From assembly GCF_916619195.1 (NCBI RefSeq), contig NZ_CAKAKL010000002.1, positions 491,001 through 555,000 on the forward strand: DNA of 64,000 nt. Direction: 5' to 3'. The stretch comes from Inquilinus sp. Marseille-Q2685 (GTDB taxonomy: Bacteria > Pseudomonadota > Alphaproteobacteria > DSM-16000 > Inquilinaceae). Position 1 is the first letter of the stretch, and every line of letters begins with the position of its first letter. The position numbers and the translations under genes were made by a program. A model generated the notes under the pieces. It saw only the letters and a list, made by a program, of their open reading frames with translations. It ran no database searches and was not told where the DNA came from. This document shows positions 25,010-33,365 of this stretch, piece after piece.

Positions 25010-25366
25010 ATGTGTGGCGGACGTGTGTTGCTGGTCGAGGACGACGTGCTGGTGCGTCTCCTCGCCGTGGAGGCCCTGGTCGATGGCGGCTTCGATGTCG
25101 CCGAGGCGGCGGACGGGCCCGAGGCGCTGCGCCTGCTCGACGGCGGCGAATTCGACCTGATGATCACCGATGTCGGCCTGCCGGGCATGACCGGGGCCGA
25201 GCTGGCCGCCCAGGTGCGGCGCGAGCGGCCGTCGCTGAAGGTGCTGTTCACCACCGGCTACGGCGTCGAGGACGGGGTGCCGGCCGACCTGCCCACCCTG
25301 CGCAAGCCCTACGCCGCCGACGCCCTGGCCTCGACCGTGCGGTCGATGCTGGCGTCGGGCGCGTAG
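25010..25366 (+). CDS. Single-domain (CheY-like) response regulator
   Basis: 118 residues, a receiver domain only. Acidic pocket EDD at 10-12, phospho-acceptor Asp54 in LMITDVGLPGMTG, Thr in LFTTGYG and Lys in LRKPYAADAL. 'LPGMTGAELA' and 'TLRKPY' resemble the stand-alone FixJ/DivK-type receivers common in this order. No histidine kinase is adjacent, so its donor is elsewhere, possibly the orphan MHYT kinase, though the distance gives no support. A clear Shine-Dalgarno is lacking. Confidence 0.9.
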   Translation: MCGGRVLLVEDDVLVRLLAVEALVDGGFDVAEAADGPEALRLLDGGEFDLMITDVGLPGMTGAELAAQVRRERPSLKVLFTTGYGVEDGVPADLPTLRKPYAADALASTVRSMLASGA

Positions 25367-25466
25367 CTCAAAGCAAGAAACGGGCAGGCAACTGCCGATT
25401 CGATCCCCAGGCTGACGATCCGGGCCGCGCCCGCGCGGCCGATCGGACCAGCCATAGGGGAAGAGA

Positions 25467-25904
25467 ATGGACCTCCAATCCGGCGACCGGCATTCCGCCA
25501 TGCAGCTTCTCGACCGCATGTTCGCGGTGGAGATGGCGTTCCTGACCGCGGAGACGGAGGACCCCGGCGCCCTCGCGGTCGCCTTCCATCCGGATGTCGT
25601 GGTGCATGAACCGCAATCGCTGCCCTATGCCGGGGACTGGAGGGGCTTTGCAGGAATCGGGGCTTTGTTCCGCAGGATGCGGGAGGTCTGGAGCGATGTC
25701 GGAGTGGAGCGGATGGAAGCGATCCGCAGCGGCGACACCGTGTTCATGACCTGCACGCTGAACCTGACCGCGCGTGGCAGCGGCGAAGCGATCAGCCAGC
25801 CCTTTGCCGAGGTCCTGCGGTTCAGGGACGATCTGCTGATCGACGGCTTGCCATTTTATCACGATACCGGGGCGTTAGCGGCGCTGCTGGCCCGCGGCCG
25901 ATGA
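25467..25904 (+). CDS. SnoaL/NTF2-like protein
   Basis: 145 residues. The cone-shaped NTF2 fold is suggested by 'FLTAETEDPGALAVAFHPDVVVHEPQSLPYAGDWRGFAGIGALFRRMREVWSDVGVERMEAIRSGDTVFMTCTL', with the typical 'FHPDVVVHEP...PYAG.W.G..G' of the limonene-epoxide-hydrolase/SnoaL-like group. The reaction is unknown; such folds act as isomerases, hydrolases or binding proteins. GGGGAAGAGA precedes the ATG. Convergent with the RNA methyltransferase gene, 12 bp apart. Confidence 0.78.
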   Translation: MDLQSGDRHSAMQLLDRMFAVEMAFLTAETEDPGALAVAFHPDVVVHEPQSLPYAGDWRGFAGIGALFRRMREVWSDVGVERMEAIRSGDTVFMTCTLNLTARGSGEAISQPFAEVLRFRDDLLIDGLPFYHDTGALAALLARGR

Positions 25905-25916
25905 CCTGCGGTGGGC

Positions 25917-26444
25917 TCAGCCCTCTCCCACGATCGGGCCGCCATGGACATGCGGCGGCAGCTCCTCGGTCGGGCCGCCGGGCATGATCGGGCGCGGCGC
26001 GAAGCGGCCCAGCGAGATCAGCCGGTCATACATCACCAGCGCCCCGGCCAGGGACAGGTTCAGCGAGAAGCGGGTCGGGATCTGCACGATATGGTCGCAG
26101 CGCGCGATCATCTCACGCGACAGGCCGCCCCGCTCCGATCCCAGCACATAGACCGCCCGGCGCGGATGGCGGAAGCTCGGCAGTGCGACGGAGTCGGCCA
26201 TCAGCTCGATGCCGACCAGCGAGCAGCCCTGCGGCAATGTCAGCGAGGCGACGTCGGGGTAGGTGTAGAGCGGCACCGTGCCGGCGGCGCTGGAGGTGTC
26301 GCTCCAGCCGAAATCCACCGTCTCGGCCACCGGCGCCACGGTGAAGCAGAAGGCCGCGCCGAAGGCATGGCCGGTGCGCAGCAGCGCTCCCACATTCATC
26401 GGCTTGCTGATGCCCTCGCAGCCGATCGCGAAATAGCCTTTCAT
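25917..26444 (-). CDS. SpoU/TrmH-family RNA 2'-O-methyltransferase
   Basis: 175 residues, the size of the SPOUT catalytic domain alone. SPOUT motifs: motif 1 'KPMNVGALLRTGHAFGA', motif 2 'AVYVLGSERGGLSREM' and motif 3 'IPTRFSLNLSLAGALVMYDRL', which form the deep trefoil knot holding SAM. It methylates a ribose 2'-O in tRNA or rRNA. There is no N-terminal RNA-binding extension, so it resembles TrmL-like enzymes; the modified nucleotide cannot be told. Divergent from the asparaginase gene. Confidence 0.88.
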   Translation of the reverse strand: MKGYFAIGCEGISKPMNVGALLRTGHAFGAAFCFTVAPVAETVDFGWSDTSSAAGTVPLYTYPDVASLTLPQGCSLVGIELMADSVALPSFRHPRRAVYVLGSERGGLSREMIARCDHIVQIPTRFSLNLSLAGALVMYDRLISLGRFAPRPIMPGGPTEELPPHVHGGPIVGEG

Positions 26445-26545
26445 CCGGGTCCCGTCCGTGTCGTCCGGCTGCGACCTTGCCCCGCGCCGGGCGGAAGGGC
26501 AAGGTGCGCGCCGGAACCGGCCCCGCTGACCCTGCCGAGACGACC

Positions 26546-27625
26546 ATGACCGACCATCATCATCACGACCACGCGCACGCCCACGGCCCCGCCACCGGGA
26601 CCGCTGATCTCGCCGCCGGCGGCGCGCCGATCCTGGTCGAGGTCACCCGCGGCTCGGTGGTGGAGAGCCGCCATCGCGGCAGCGCCCTGATCGTCGACCG
26701 CAACGGCGGGGTGCACGGCCAATGGGGCGATACCGGCCGGCCGGTCTATGCCCGATCGGCGATCAAGTCGCTGCAGGCGATCCCGCTGGTCGAGAGCGGT
26801 GCCGCCGATGCCTTCGGCCTGGGCGACGAGGAGCTGGCTCTGGCCTGCGCCTCGCATGGCGGCGAGCCGGGCCATGTCGAACGGGTGGCCGCCTGGCTGG
26901 CGAAGATCGGCCTGTCCGAATCCGACCTCGAATGCGGCACCCACCTGCCGTTCCACGAGGGCTCGGCCCATGCGCTGCTGTGCCGCCACGAGCACCCCTC
27001 GGCCCTGCACAACAACTGCTCCGGCAAGCACACCGGCTTCCTGACCACCGCGGTGCATCTCGGCGAGAAGACCCAGGGATACATCCGCTATGATCACCCG
27101 GTGCAGCAGCGCATCCTCGGCGTGCTCGAGCAGATGACCGGCTGCGGCCTGGGCGACGCCCCCTGGGCGGCCGATGGCTGCTCGATCCCGACCGTCGCCA
27201 TCCCTCTGGAAGGCCTGGCCTTCGCCATGGCCCGGATCGCCGATCCAGACGACCTGCCCGGGAAGCGCCGCGACGCGGTGCTGCGCATCCGCAAGGCCTG
27301 GGCGGCCGAGCCTTTCCTGGTGGCCGGCACGGGGCGCTTCGACACCGAGATCATGCAGGCCTGCCGCGGCCGGGTGATGACCAAGGTCGGGGCCGAAGGC
27401 GTGTTCTGCGCCGCCCTGCCGGAATACGGCCTCGGCGTGGCGCTCAAGATCGAGGACGGGGCGGAGCGCGCGGCGAATGTCGCCATGGCCGCGATCCTGA
27501 AGCGGATCGGCGCGCTGGACGACGCCGACCCGGAGATCGCCGGCCGCTGGCTGGCGCCCGAGATCAAGACCCGGCGCGGCGTGACGGTCGGCGCCTTGCG
27601 CGGGGCCGAGGGGCTGGCCGGCTAG
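26546..27625 (+). CDS. L-asparaginase, Rhizobium etli ReAV (type III, zinc) family
   Basis: 359 residues. It hydrolyses L-asparagine to aspartate and ammonia. The active-site set known for ReAV (Ser48, Lys51, Ser80, Cys135, Lys138, Cys189) is present with identical spacing: Ser71 and Lys74 in ARSAIKSLQ, Ser103 in ACASHGGE, Cys158 and Lys161 in NNCSGKHTG, and Cys212 in ADGCSIP. Cys/Lys/Cys bind zinc, so a metal-tuned serine hydrolase is expected. The N-terminus (from ATG 26546) is unusually His-rich: HHHH at 4-7 and four more His by residue 13. It ends in a 4-bp convergent overlap with a LysE exporter. Confidence 0.92.
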   Translation: MTDHHHHDHAHAHGPATGTADLAAGGAPILVEVTRGSVVESRHRGSALIVDRNGGVHGQWGDTGRPVYARSAIKSLQAIPLVESGAADAFGLGDEELALACASHGGEPGHVERVAAWLAKIGLSESDLECGTHLPFHEGSAHALLCRHEHPSALHNNCSGKHTGFLTTAVHLGEKTQGYIRYDHPVQQRILGVLEQMTGCGLGDAPWAADGCSIPTVAIPLEGLAFAMARIADPDDLPGKRRDAVLRIRKAWAAEPFLVAGTGRFDTEIMQACRGRVMTKVGAEGVFCAALPEYGLGVALKIEDGAERAANVAMAAILKRIGALDDADPEIAGRWLAPEIKTRRGVTVGALRGAEGLAG

Positions 27626-28248
27626 TTCGCCCGGTTCCAGGCGGCGGTGGCGAAGCCGGCGGCGACCAGCACGCCGGCGCCGGCCCGGTTGATCAGGCGC
27701 AGCACCGAGGGCCGGCCGATGGTGTCGCGCAGCCGCGCCCCGACCCAGGCATAGGCGGCGGCGTTCAGCGCGGCGAGGGTGACGAAGGTGCCCTCCAGCA
27801 CCGCCATCTGCGGCAGCAGCGGCATCTCCGGATGCACGAACTGCGGCAGGAAGGCGACGAAGAAGACGATGCTCTTCGGGTTCAGCGCGGTCACGGCGAA
27901 GGCGTGCAGCAGCATGGAGCGGGGCGAGCGCCCGGCCTCCGGCGCCGCCAGGCCGTCCGCCTTGGGCGCGGCGCGCCACAGCTTGACGCCGAGATAGACC
28001 AGATAGGCAGCGCCGATCCATTTCAGCACGGTGAAGGCGGTGGCCGAGGCGGCCAAGAGGGCGCCCAGCCCCAGCATCGACAGGGTCATCGCCGTCAGGT
28101 CGCCGAGCGCGACGCCCGCGACGATCCACCAGGCATGGGACCGGCCACGGCCCAGCGCATAGGAAAGCACCAGGGTGACGGTCGGCCCGGGGATGATCAG
28201 GACGATGCCGGCGGCGAGCAGGAAGGCGAACCACAGGTCGAGCGACAT
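27622..28248 (-). CDS. LysE/RhtB family amino acid exporter
   Basis: 208 residues, six hydrophobic segments. The family signature is present: 'AGIVLIIPGPTVTLVLSYALGRGRSHAWWIVAGVALGDL' with the GPxxxxxL motif, 'LKWIGAAYLVYLGVKLWR' and 'ALNPKSIVFFVAFLPQFV'. It exports amino acids or homoserine lactone-like compounds down the proton gradient. It overlaps the convergent asparaginase by 4 bp; the pairing with an amino acid hydrolase could be chance. Confidence 0.88.
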   Translation of the reverse strand: MSLDLWFAFLLAAGIVLIIPGPTVTLVLSYALGRGRSHAWWIVAGVALGDLTAMTLSMLGLGALLAASATAFTVLKWIGAAYLVYLGVKLWRAAPKADGLAAPEAGRSPRSMLLHAFAVTALNPKSIVFFVAFLPQFVHPEMPLLPQMAVLEGTFVTLAALNAAAYAWVGARLRDTIGRPSVLRLINRAGAGVLVAAGFATAAWNRAN

Positions 28249-28338
28249 GGCGGCGGCTCCTCTTTGGACGCCGCCAGCAATCCACGCGCTCAGGGATTTG
28301 TCCAGCGGCGACCGGCGCCGCCGGTAACGGATCCGCTG

Positions 28339-28797
28339 CTATCGCTTCTTCCGCCTCAGCCGCCTGGCATTGGCCGAGGCGACGCGATGGGCAGGGGCCA
28401 AGCCGGCATCGGCCAGGGCGGCGGCATCCGCCATCAGCCGCTGGCCGATTGCCGCGGCCTGACCCGTGCTCGCCGTCAGCCAGTGCTGCCATGCAGTCGC
28501 CGGGTTGGCCGCCAGCACGACGGCGCCAAGCTGCGCCTGGACGCCGAACCAGCCGACCCAACCCCATTGCGACTCCGCCAGCCGGCGCGTCATCTCGGCG
28601 CCGGTCTCGACCGCGACCGCCATTTTCTCGGTCACCATGCGGGTGAATTCGGGATGGCGCAACGCCACCGGGTCGCCGGCGGCCTGCGCCAGCATCAGGC
28701 TGCGGTGTCCGATCGTATGCCCGGCTGCAACGGTCATCTCGACCATCTGGGTCAGGGGATCCGCCGACCGGCGGCGCCGCGTCGTTCTCTTGCTCAT
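28339..28797 (-). CDS. Phasin-like helical protein
   Basis: 152 residues beginning MSKRTTRRRRSADPL. An amphipathic, coiled-coil-like middle with no signal peptide: 'EFTRMVTEKMAVAVETGAEMTRRLAESQWGWVGWFGVQAQLGAVVLAANPATAWQHWLTASTGQAAAIGQRLMADAAALADAGLAPAH', the pattern 'MxxEKxxA...' and 'P...QxxWL...QAAAIGQRLM' typical of phasin-like proteins that coat polyhydroxyalkanoate granules. The basic N- and C-termini (RRLRRKKR) could bind DNA, as in some phasins. Coupled to the GNAT gene by an ATGA overlap. The phasin assignment is by pattern only. Confidence 0.65.
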   Translation of the reverse strand: MSKRTTRRRRSADPLTQMVEMTVAAGHTIGHRSLMLAQAAGDPVALRHPEFTRMVTEKMAVAVETGAEMTRRLAESQWGWVGWFGVQAQLGAVVLAANPATAWQHWLTASTGQAAAIGQRLMADAAALADAGLAPAHRVASANARRLRRKKR

Positions 28798-29561
28798 TTT
28801 GTCCGTGGGTTGCCGAAGTTCAGCTGGGTGCCGACCGGGCGGAACCCGAGCTTGGCATAGAGCGGCTCCGCCCCCGCCGCGGCCGACAGCCAGACCAGGT
28901 CGTCGCCGGCAAAATAGGCCTCGAGCAGCCGGCGGCACACCGCCTCGGCCAGGCCGCGGCGGCGGAAGGCCGGCCGGGTGCCCACAGCCGCCAGCTCGGC
29001 CGTGTCGCCGCCGATCAGCAGCAGCCCGCTGGCGGCCGGAACGCCGTCGAGCCGGGCAAGGGCGGCCCGCCGGCTGCCGCGGGTCAGACCCTGCCGCAGC
29101 CGGACGCGGAAATCCGCCTCGCCGGCATCGTCCAGCGGCTGGTCGAAGGCCTCACGCTGGACCAGCATCAGCCCATCGATCGCGGCCTCGTCTTCCGCTG
29201 CCAGCAGCCGGGCCGGATCGTCCGAGCCGGGCCGGTAGGCGTCGCGATGCAGGACCATCAGCGGCGCTTCCATCTCCCGCTCATAGCCCATGGCGTAGAG
29301 CGTCGGCGACAAGGCAGGGTGCAGCTCGCGGAAGAACTCGACGCGGAAGCGCCGGCCGGCGGCGTCGAAGGCCTGCTGCAACTCGGCCACCGCCGGGCGC
29401 CAGTCCGGCGCCGGGGCGACCGGCACGGCGAAGCTCTGGATCGGGTCGTCGCTGGCGTCGGAGACGAACAGCGCGAAAGGGCCGATATCGGCGCGCTGCC
29501 GGCCCTCGGTCGCGGCCGCGAGGGTGTTGGGGACCAGGCGCTGCAGCAGCGCCCGGTTCAC
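28794..29561 (-). CDS. GNAT-family N-acetyltransferase
   Basis: 255 residues with two acetyltransferase-like halves. The C-terminal half has motif A 'TAELAAVGTRPAFRRRGLAEAVCRRLLEA' (RRRGLA binds acetyl-CoA pyrophosphate) and 'WLSAAAGAEPLYAKLGFRPVG' (motif B). The N-terminal 120 residues are a degenerate GNAT copy. Substrate unknown. Lies in a run of leftward genes: aminotransferase, GNAT, phasin-like. Confidence 0.85.
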   Translation of the reverse strand: MNRALLQRLVPNTLAAATEGRQRADIGPFALFVSDASDDPIQSFAVPVAPAPDWRPAVAELQQAFDAAGRRFRVEFFRELHPALSPTLYAMGYEREMEAPLMVLHRDAYRPGSDDPARLLAAEDEAAIDGLMLVQREAFDQPLDDAGEADFRVRLRQGLTRGSRRAALARLDGVPAASGLLLIGGDTAELAAVGTRPAFRRRGLAEAVCRRLLEAYFAGDDLVWLSAAAGAEPLYAKLGFRPVGTQLNFGNPRTK

Positions 29562-29588
29562 CGCAGGCCCCCGATCATGGCAGGCGTG

Positions 29589-30785
29589 TCACGACAGCGC
29601 GGGCAGCAGCCGGTCCATCGCGGTCTCCAGCCGCTCGACCGACCCGGCGAAGCACAGCCGCAGATGGCCCTCGCCGCCGAGCCCGAAGGCCGAGCCGGGG
29701 GCGAGGCCGACATTGGCCTCGTGCAGCAGCCGCAGCGCCAGGGCCCGGCTGTCGGGCTCGCCCTCGACCCGGAAGAACAGGTAGAAGGCGCCGTCCGGGC
29801 GGGTCAGCCGGACCCGCGGCGATTCGGACAGCCGGCCGATCACCAGGTCGCGCGCGGTGCGGCAGCGGTCCACCTGGCTCTGGATGAAGGGCTCGCCCTG
29901 CTCGATCGCGGCGACCGCCCCGTATTGCAGGAAGGTCGGCACGCCCGAGGTGTTGAACTGCTGCAGGTTCTCATAGACCTGCCCCAGCTCCTCCGACGCC
30001 ACCACCCAGCCGATGCGCCAGCCGGTCATCGCCCAGTTCTTGGAGAAGGTGTTGACCACCACCAGCCGGTCCTCCGGCGCGGCGATCGACAGGAAGGACG
30101 GCGCCACGGGGCGGTCGTAGACGAAGCGGGCATAGACCTCGTCGGCGACGATCCAGATGCCGCGGGCGCGACAGAAGTCGAGGATGGCCTTCTGCTCCTC
30201 CGCCGTCAGGGTCCAGCCGGTCGGGTTGCCCGGGCTGTTCAGGAACAGGGCGCGGGTGCGCGGTCCGCAGGCGGCGAACAGCCGGTCCAGGTCCAGCCGC
30301 CAGCGGCCGTTCTCGACCCCGATCGGCACCGGCACGGTGCGGCCGCCGGCGATCTCGACGGCGCTGAAGATGTTCGGCCAGACCGGGGCGGGCAGGACCA
30401 CCTCGTCGCCCGGCCCGACCAGCGCCTGCATGGTCATCATGATCGCCTGCATGCCGCCGACCGTGACGTAGATCCGGCCTGGAGACACGGTGGTCCCGGC
30501 GATCCGGCCGACATAGCCGGCCAGGGCCTCGCGCAGCGGCGGGATGCCGCGCTGCCAGGTGTAGAAGGTCTGGCCTTCGAGGAGGGCGCGGTTCGCCGCC
30601 TCGGCGATGAAGGCTGGCGTCGGCCGGTCGCCTTCGCCGACCCAGAGCGGGATCAGGTCGGGCTTGCCGCGCCCGGCATTGACCACCTCGACGATGCCGC
30701 TCTCCGGCAGCTGCGCGATGTCGGGCCGGATGCCGCCCAGAAGACCCGCCGCCATATGTCCGTCCACGCTGACCTCTCCCTGCAT
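29589..30785 (-). CDS. Class I/II PLP-dependent aminotransferase
   Basis: 398 residues. Fold type I: 'IPLWVGEGDRPTPAFIAEAANRALLEGQTFYTWQRGIPPLREALAGYV', PLP loop 'GGMQAIMMTMQALVGPGDEVVLPAPVWPN', 'LNSPGNPTGWTL', 'WIVADEVYARFVY', Schiff-base Lys in 'NTFSKNWAMTGWRIGW', and the substrate Arg in 'GHLRLCFAGS'. The group includes aspartate/aromatic aminotransferases and MalY-like lyases. Sits 27 bp upstream of the GNAT gene, so probably one transcript. The specific substrate is not readable from sequence. Confidence 0.9.
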   Translation of the reverse strand: MQGEVSVDGHMAAGLLGGIRPDIAQLPESGIVEVVNAGRGKPDLIPLWVGEGDRPTPAFIAEAANRALLEGQTFYTWQRGIPPLREALAGYVGRIAGTTVSPGRIYVTVGGMQAIMMTMQALVGPGDEVVLPAPVWPNIFSAVEIAGGRTVPVPIGVENGRWRLDLDRLFAACGPRTRALFLNSPGNPTGWTLTAEEQKAILDFCRARGIWIVADEVYARFVYDRPVAPSFLSIAAPEDRLVVVNTFSKNWAMTGWRIGWVVASEELGQVYENLQQFNTSGVPTFLQYGAVAAIEQGEPFIQSQVDRCRTARDLVIGRLSESPRVRLTRPDGAFYLFFRVEGEPDSRALALRLLHEANVGLAPGSAFGLGGEGHLRLCFAGSVERLETAMDRLLPALS

Positions 30786-31112
30786 TCGGGCCGGAGGTTA
30801 GCAAGACGGGACGGCGGGCGTCATCCGCGGCCGGCGCATGGGCGCCGCGCGGCCGAAGCGGGAAGGCGAGGCGGGACGATTCCCCGGGAACCGATCGGGG
30901 ACCGCATTGTTAGGAGAGGGAGGCCCCAACGGCGCTGGTTCGCGAGCGGCTCCGGTCGCCCGACAGCGGGCGGGCCTCGGCGGCCCCGGCGGAGTCCCTC
31001 CCCGCCGCAGCCGTGCGATGCAGGACCCCGTGACCGGATCCCCCCCTCCTGGTCACGGGCGGCGGCGGGGCATAAGCGCCCCGCCGCCGGCCTGCTTCTC
31101 CTCTTCGAGATT
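30786..31112. other. 327-bp GC-rich spacer with two strong inverted repeats
   Basis: Between two leftward genes. CCCGTGACC (31027-31035) pairs with GGTCACGGG (31051-31059) across 15 nt; next to it CGGCGGCGGGGC (31060-31071) pairs with GCCCCGCCGCCG (31078-31089) across ATAAGC. Both lie just past the stop of usg on its strand and could end its transcript, though without a U-tract. The remaining 200 bp show no gene and probably hold the aminotransferase promoter. Confidence 0.5.
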
Positions 31113-31376
31113 TCAGTGCAGCCGGAACTCGGCGGCGCAGAGCCGCAGATCGCTCGGCTTGACCACGCTGGTGGACGCGACCCGGACCGAGTGCAGCTTG
31201 CCCTCGATGTTGTGGGTCCAGAAGTCGAGGAAGCGATGCAGCTCCGGGAAGCGCGGGGCGAGATCGAGCTTCTGCCACACGAAGCTCTGCAGCAGCCCAG
31301 GATGATCGGGCAGGTGGTAGAGAATCTCCGCCGTGGTCAGGCGGTAACCCTGCAGCTGACGTTCCAGATCGGTCAT
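31113..31376 (-). CDS. usg: Usg family protein
   Basis: 87 residues. 'MTDLERQLQGYRLTTAEILYHLPDHPGLLQSFVWQKLDLAPRFPELHRFLDFW' is the near-invariant opening of the alphaproteobacterial Usg protein, named for its place upstream of the trp operon in some species. No function is known; trp genes are absent here. ATG 31376 chosen because the family starts at MTDLERQL; the frame extends 9 codons further. Confidence 0.85.
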   Translation of the reverse strand: MTDLERQLQGYRLTTAEILYHLPDHPGLLQSFVWQKLDLAPRFPELHRFLDFWTHNIEGKLHSVRVASTSVVKPSDLRLCAAEFRLH

Positions 31377-31530
31377 TCCGTCACCGTCCCTTTCCTTCCG
31401 CACGGCCGGGCTTGCGCGCCCGGTCTATGAAGCAAATGTGATGTGGATTTCCGATGCGGGCAAGAGTATATCTAAGGAAATCAATATGTTAGCAGCGCTC
31501 TGGCAGGAGTGCTGCCAGATCGGCGCCGGC

Positions 31531-32220
31531 TCAGGCGAACAGGTCGCGGTGCTCGCGCTGCACCGTCGGCAAAGCCCGCAGGATCTCCGACAGATGCGCC
31601 CGCAGCGCCGCCTCGGCGCCGTCCGGGTCGCGCCGGTCGATCGCCGCCAGGATGGTGCGGTGCTGCGCGATCAGCGCCGGCAGGGACGAGGCCGAGGGCA
31701 GCGTCAGATGGCAGACGCGGTCCATATGCGCCTTCAGGTCCTCGATCACGGTCCAGGCAGACGGGCAGCCGGCGCCCTCGGCGATCGCCGCGTGGAAGGC
31801 TTCGTCGGCGCGCTGGAACTCGTAATGCTCTCCGGCCGCGGCCGCCGCCTCCTGGGCTTCGAGATGGAAGTCGATGCGGGTGCGGATCCGGGCGTCGAAG
31901 CGCTCGCAGGCGCGCCGCACCACCGCGCTCTCCAGCGATTCGCGGATGAACCGGGCTTCCAGCATCCGTTCGATCGAGATCTTGACCACGAAGGTGCCGC
32001 GCCGCGGCAGCACCTCGACCAGGCCGGAGCGGGCGAGGGCGATGAAGGCCTCGCGCACCGGCTGCCGCGACACGCCGTAGCGGACGGCGATCTCCTGCTC
32101 CGACAACGGCGCGCCGGGCTTCATGGCCAGGGTGACGATGGCCTTGCGGATCTCCAGCTCGATCAGCCGGGCGATGCTGGTGGTCTGGTCGAGGAGATCG
32201 AGCGGCGCCATGCGGATCAA
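31531..32220 (-). CDS. GntR-family regulator (FadR subfamily, FCD domain)
   Basis: 229 residues. Winged helix 'LIELEIRKAIVTLAMKPGAPLSEQEIAVRYGVSRQPVREAFIALARSGLVEVLPRRGTFVVKIS' (about 19-81) then an all-helical FCD effector domain with metal-ligand residues, e.g. 'EFQRADEAFHAAIAEGAG' and 'HRTILAAIDRRDPDGAEAALRAHL'. It is divergent from a TRAP transporter operon, with repeated motifs between them. It very likely represses that operon and is released by the transported organic or sugar acid. Confidence 0.92.
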   Translation of the reverse strand: MIRMAPLDLLDQTTSIARLIELEIRKAIVTLAMKPGAPLSEQEIAVRYGVSRQPVREAFIALARSGLVEVLPRRGTFVVKISIERMLEARFIRESLESAVVRRACERFDARIRTRIDFHLEAQEAAAAAGEHYEFQRADEAFHAAIAEGAGCPSAWTVIEDLKAHMDRVCHLTLPSASSLPALIAQHRTILAAIDRRDPDGAEAALRAHLSEILRALPTVQREHRDLFA

Positions 32221-32249
32221 GCTCGCGAGGGATATTGCATCAAGTCAAC

Positions 32250-32301
32250 TACCATACTAGGCTCATTCTTACCATACTAGACGCGAGCCTGATCATACCA
32301 G
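32250..32301. promoter_or_regulatory. Repeated operator motifs for the GntR regulator
   Basis: TACCATACTAG occurs twice as a direct repeat, at 32250-32260 and 32270-32280 (20 bp apart), with a third related copy ATCATACCAGG near 32292-32302. They fill the 104 bp between the GntR start (32220) and the binding-protein start (32325). The TACCAT/ATGGTA-type core recalls FCD-GntR sites, though the repeats are direct rather than inverted. Confidence 0.65.
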
Positions 32302-32324
32302 GCGGAAGCAAGGGGGAGGCGTTC

Positions 32325-33293
32325 GTGAAATCCATCGCGGCATTGGTCCTGGGCGCGGCGCTGTCGCTGGCGGCGCTTCCGGCCTCGGCGCAGACGCTGC
32401 GCTCGGCCGACATCCATCCCGACGGCTATCCGACGGTCGAGGCGGTCAAGTATCTCGGCGAGCTGATGGAGCAGCGCACCGGCGGCCGGATCAAGATCCA
32501 GGTCTTCAACAACGCCCAACTCGGCGCCGAGAAGGACACGATCGAGCAGACCCGGTTCGGCGTGATCGACATGAACCGGGTGAACACGGCGCCGTTCAAC
32601 AACCTGGTGCCGGAGACGCAGGTGCTGGGCCTGCCCTTCCTGTTCCGGTCGGTCGACCACATGCACAAGGTGATGGACGGCCCGATCGGCGACGAGATCC
32701 TGAAGGCGTTCGAGCCGCACGGGCTGGTCGGGCTGGCGTTCTACGATTCCGGCGCGCGCTCCTTCTACACCACCAAGACGGCGATCCGGTCGATCGACGA
32801 CATGAAAGGGCTGAAGATCCGGGTCCAGCAGTCGGACCTGTGGATCGCGATGATGCAGGCCTTCGGCGCCAACCCGACGCCGATGCCCTTCGGCGAGGTC
32901 TATTCGTCGCTGGAGACCGGCGTGGTCGACGGGGCTGAGAACAACTGGCCGTCCTACGAATCCTCGCGCCATTTCGAGGTGGCGAAGCACTACACCCTGA
33001 CCGAGCATTCGCTGACGCCCGAGGTGCTGGTGATCTCCAAGATCTCCTGGGACCGGCTCACGCCCGACGACCAGGCGCTGCTGCGCCAGGCGGCCAGGGA
33101 GTCGGTGGCCAAGATGCGCGAGCTGTGGACCGCGCGCGAGAAGCAGTCGGAGGAGAAGGTGCGGGCCGGCGGCGCCGAGGTCATCACCGTCGACAAGGCC
33201 TCGTTCAGCGCCGCGATGGGCCCGGTCTACGACAAGTTCATCACCAGCGACGCGATGAAGTCGCTGGTCGAGCGCATCCGCGCGGTCCAGTAA
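32325..33293 (+). CDS. TRAP transporter substrate-binding protein (DctP family)
   Basis: 322 residues from GTG 32325, preceded by a strong AGGGGGAGG (32311-32319). Signal peptide about 1-24 (VKSIAALVLGAALSLAALPASA). DctP motifs: 'HPDGYPTVEAVKYLGELMEQRTGGRIKIQVFNNAQLGAEKDTIEQTRFGVID', 'KGLKIRVQQSDLW' (the conserved Arg that grips the carboxylate) and 'FGEVYSSLETGVVDGAENNWPSY'. It binds an organic or sugar acid in the periplasm and delivers it to the permeases encoded next. Confidence 0.92.
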   Translation: MKSIAALVLGAALSLAALPASAQTLRSADIHPDGYPTVEAVKYLGELMEQRTGGRIKIQVFNNAQLGAEKDTIEQTRFGVIDMNRVNTAPFNNLVPETQVLGLPFLFRSVDHMHKVMDGPIGDEILKAFEPHGLVGLAFYDSGARSFYTTKTAIRSIDDMKGLKIRVQQSDLWIAMMQAFGANPTPMPFGEVYSSLETGVVDGAENNWPSYESSRHFEVAKHYTLTEHSLTPEVLVISKISWDRLTPDDQALLRQAARESVAKMRELWTAREKQSEEKVRAGGAEVITVDKASFSAAMGPVYDKFITSDAMKSLVERIRAVQ

Positions 33294-33365
33294 GCAGCTT
33301 CGCACCTCCGGCCCCGCGCTGCCGCGCGGGGCGGCCCTGTTCCGAGTCATGGGAGTTCGGCCGGG

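Noticed and set aside
26441..28567. 708-codon open frame on the - strand
   Set aside because: It runs antisense to the asparaginase and out of frame with LysE; no family pattern.
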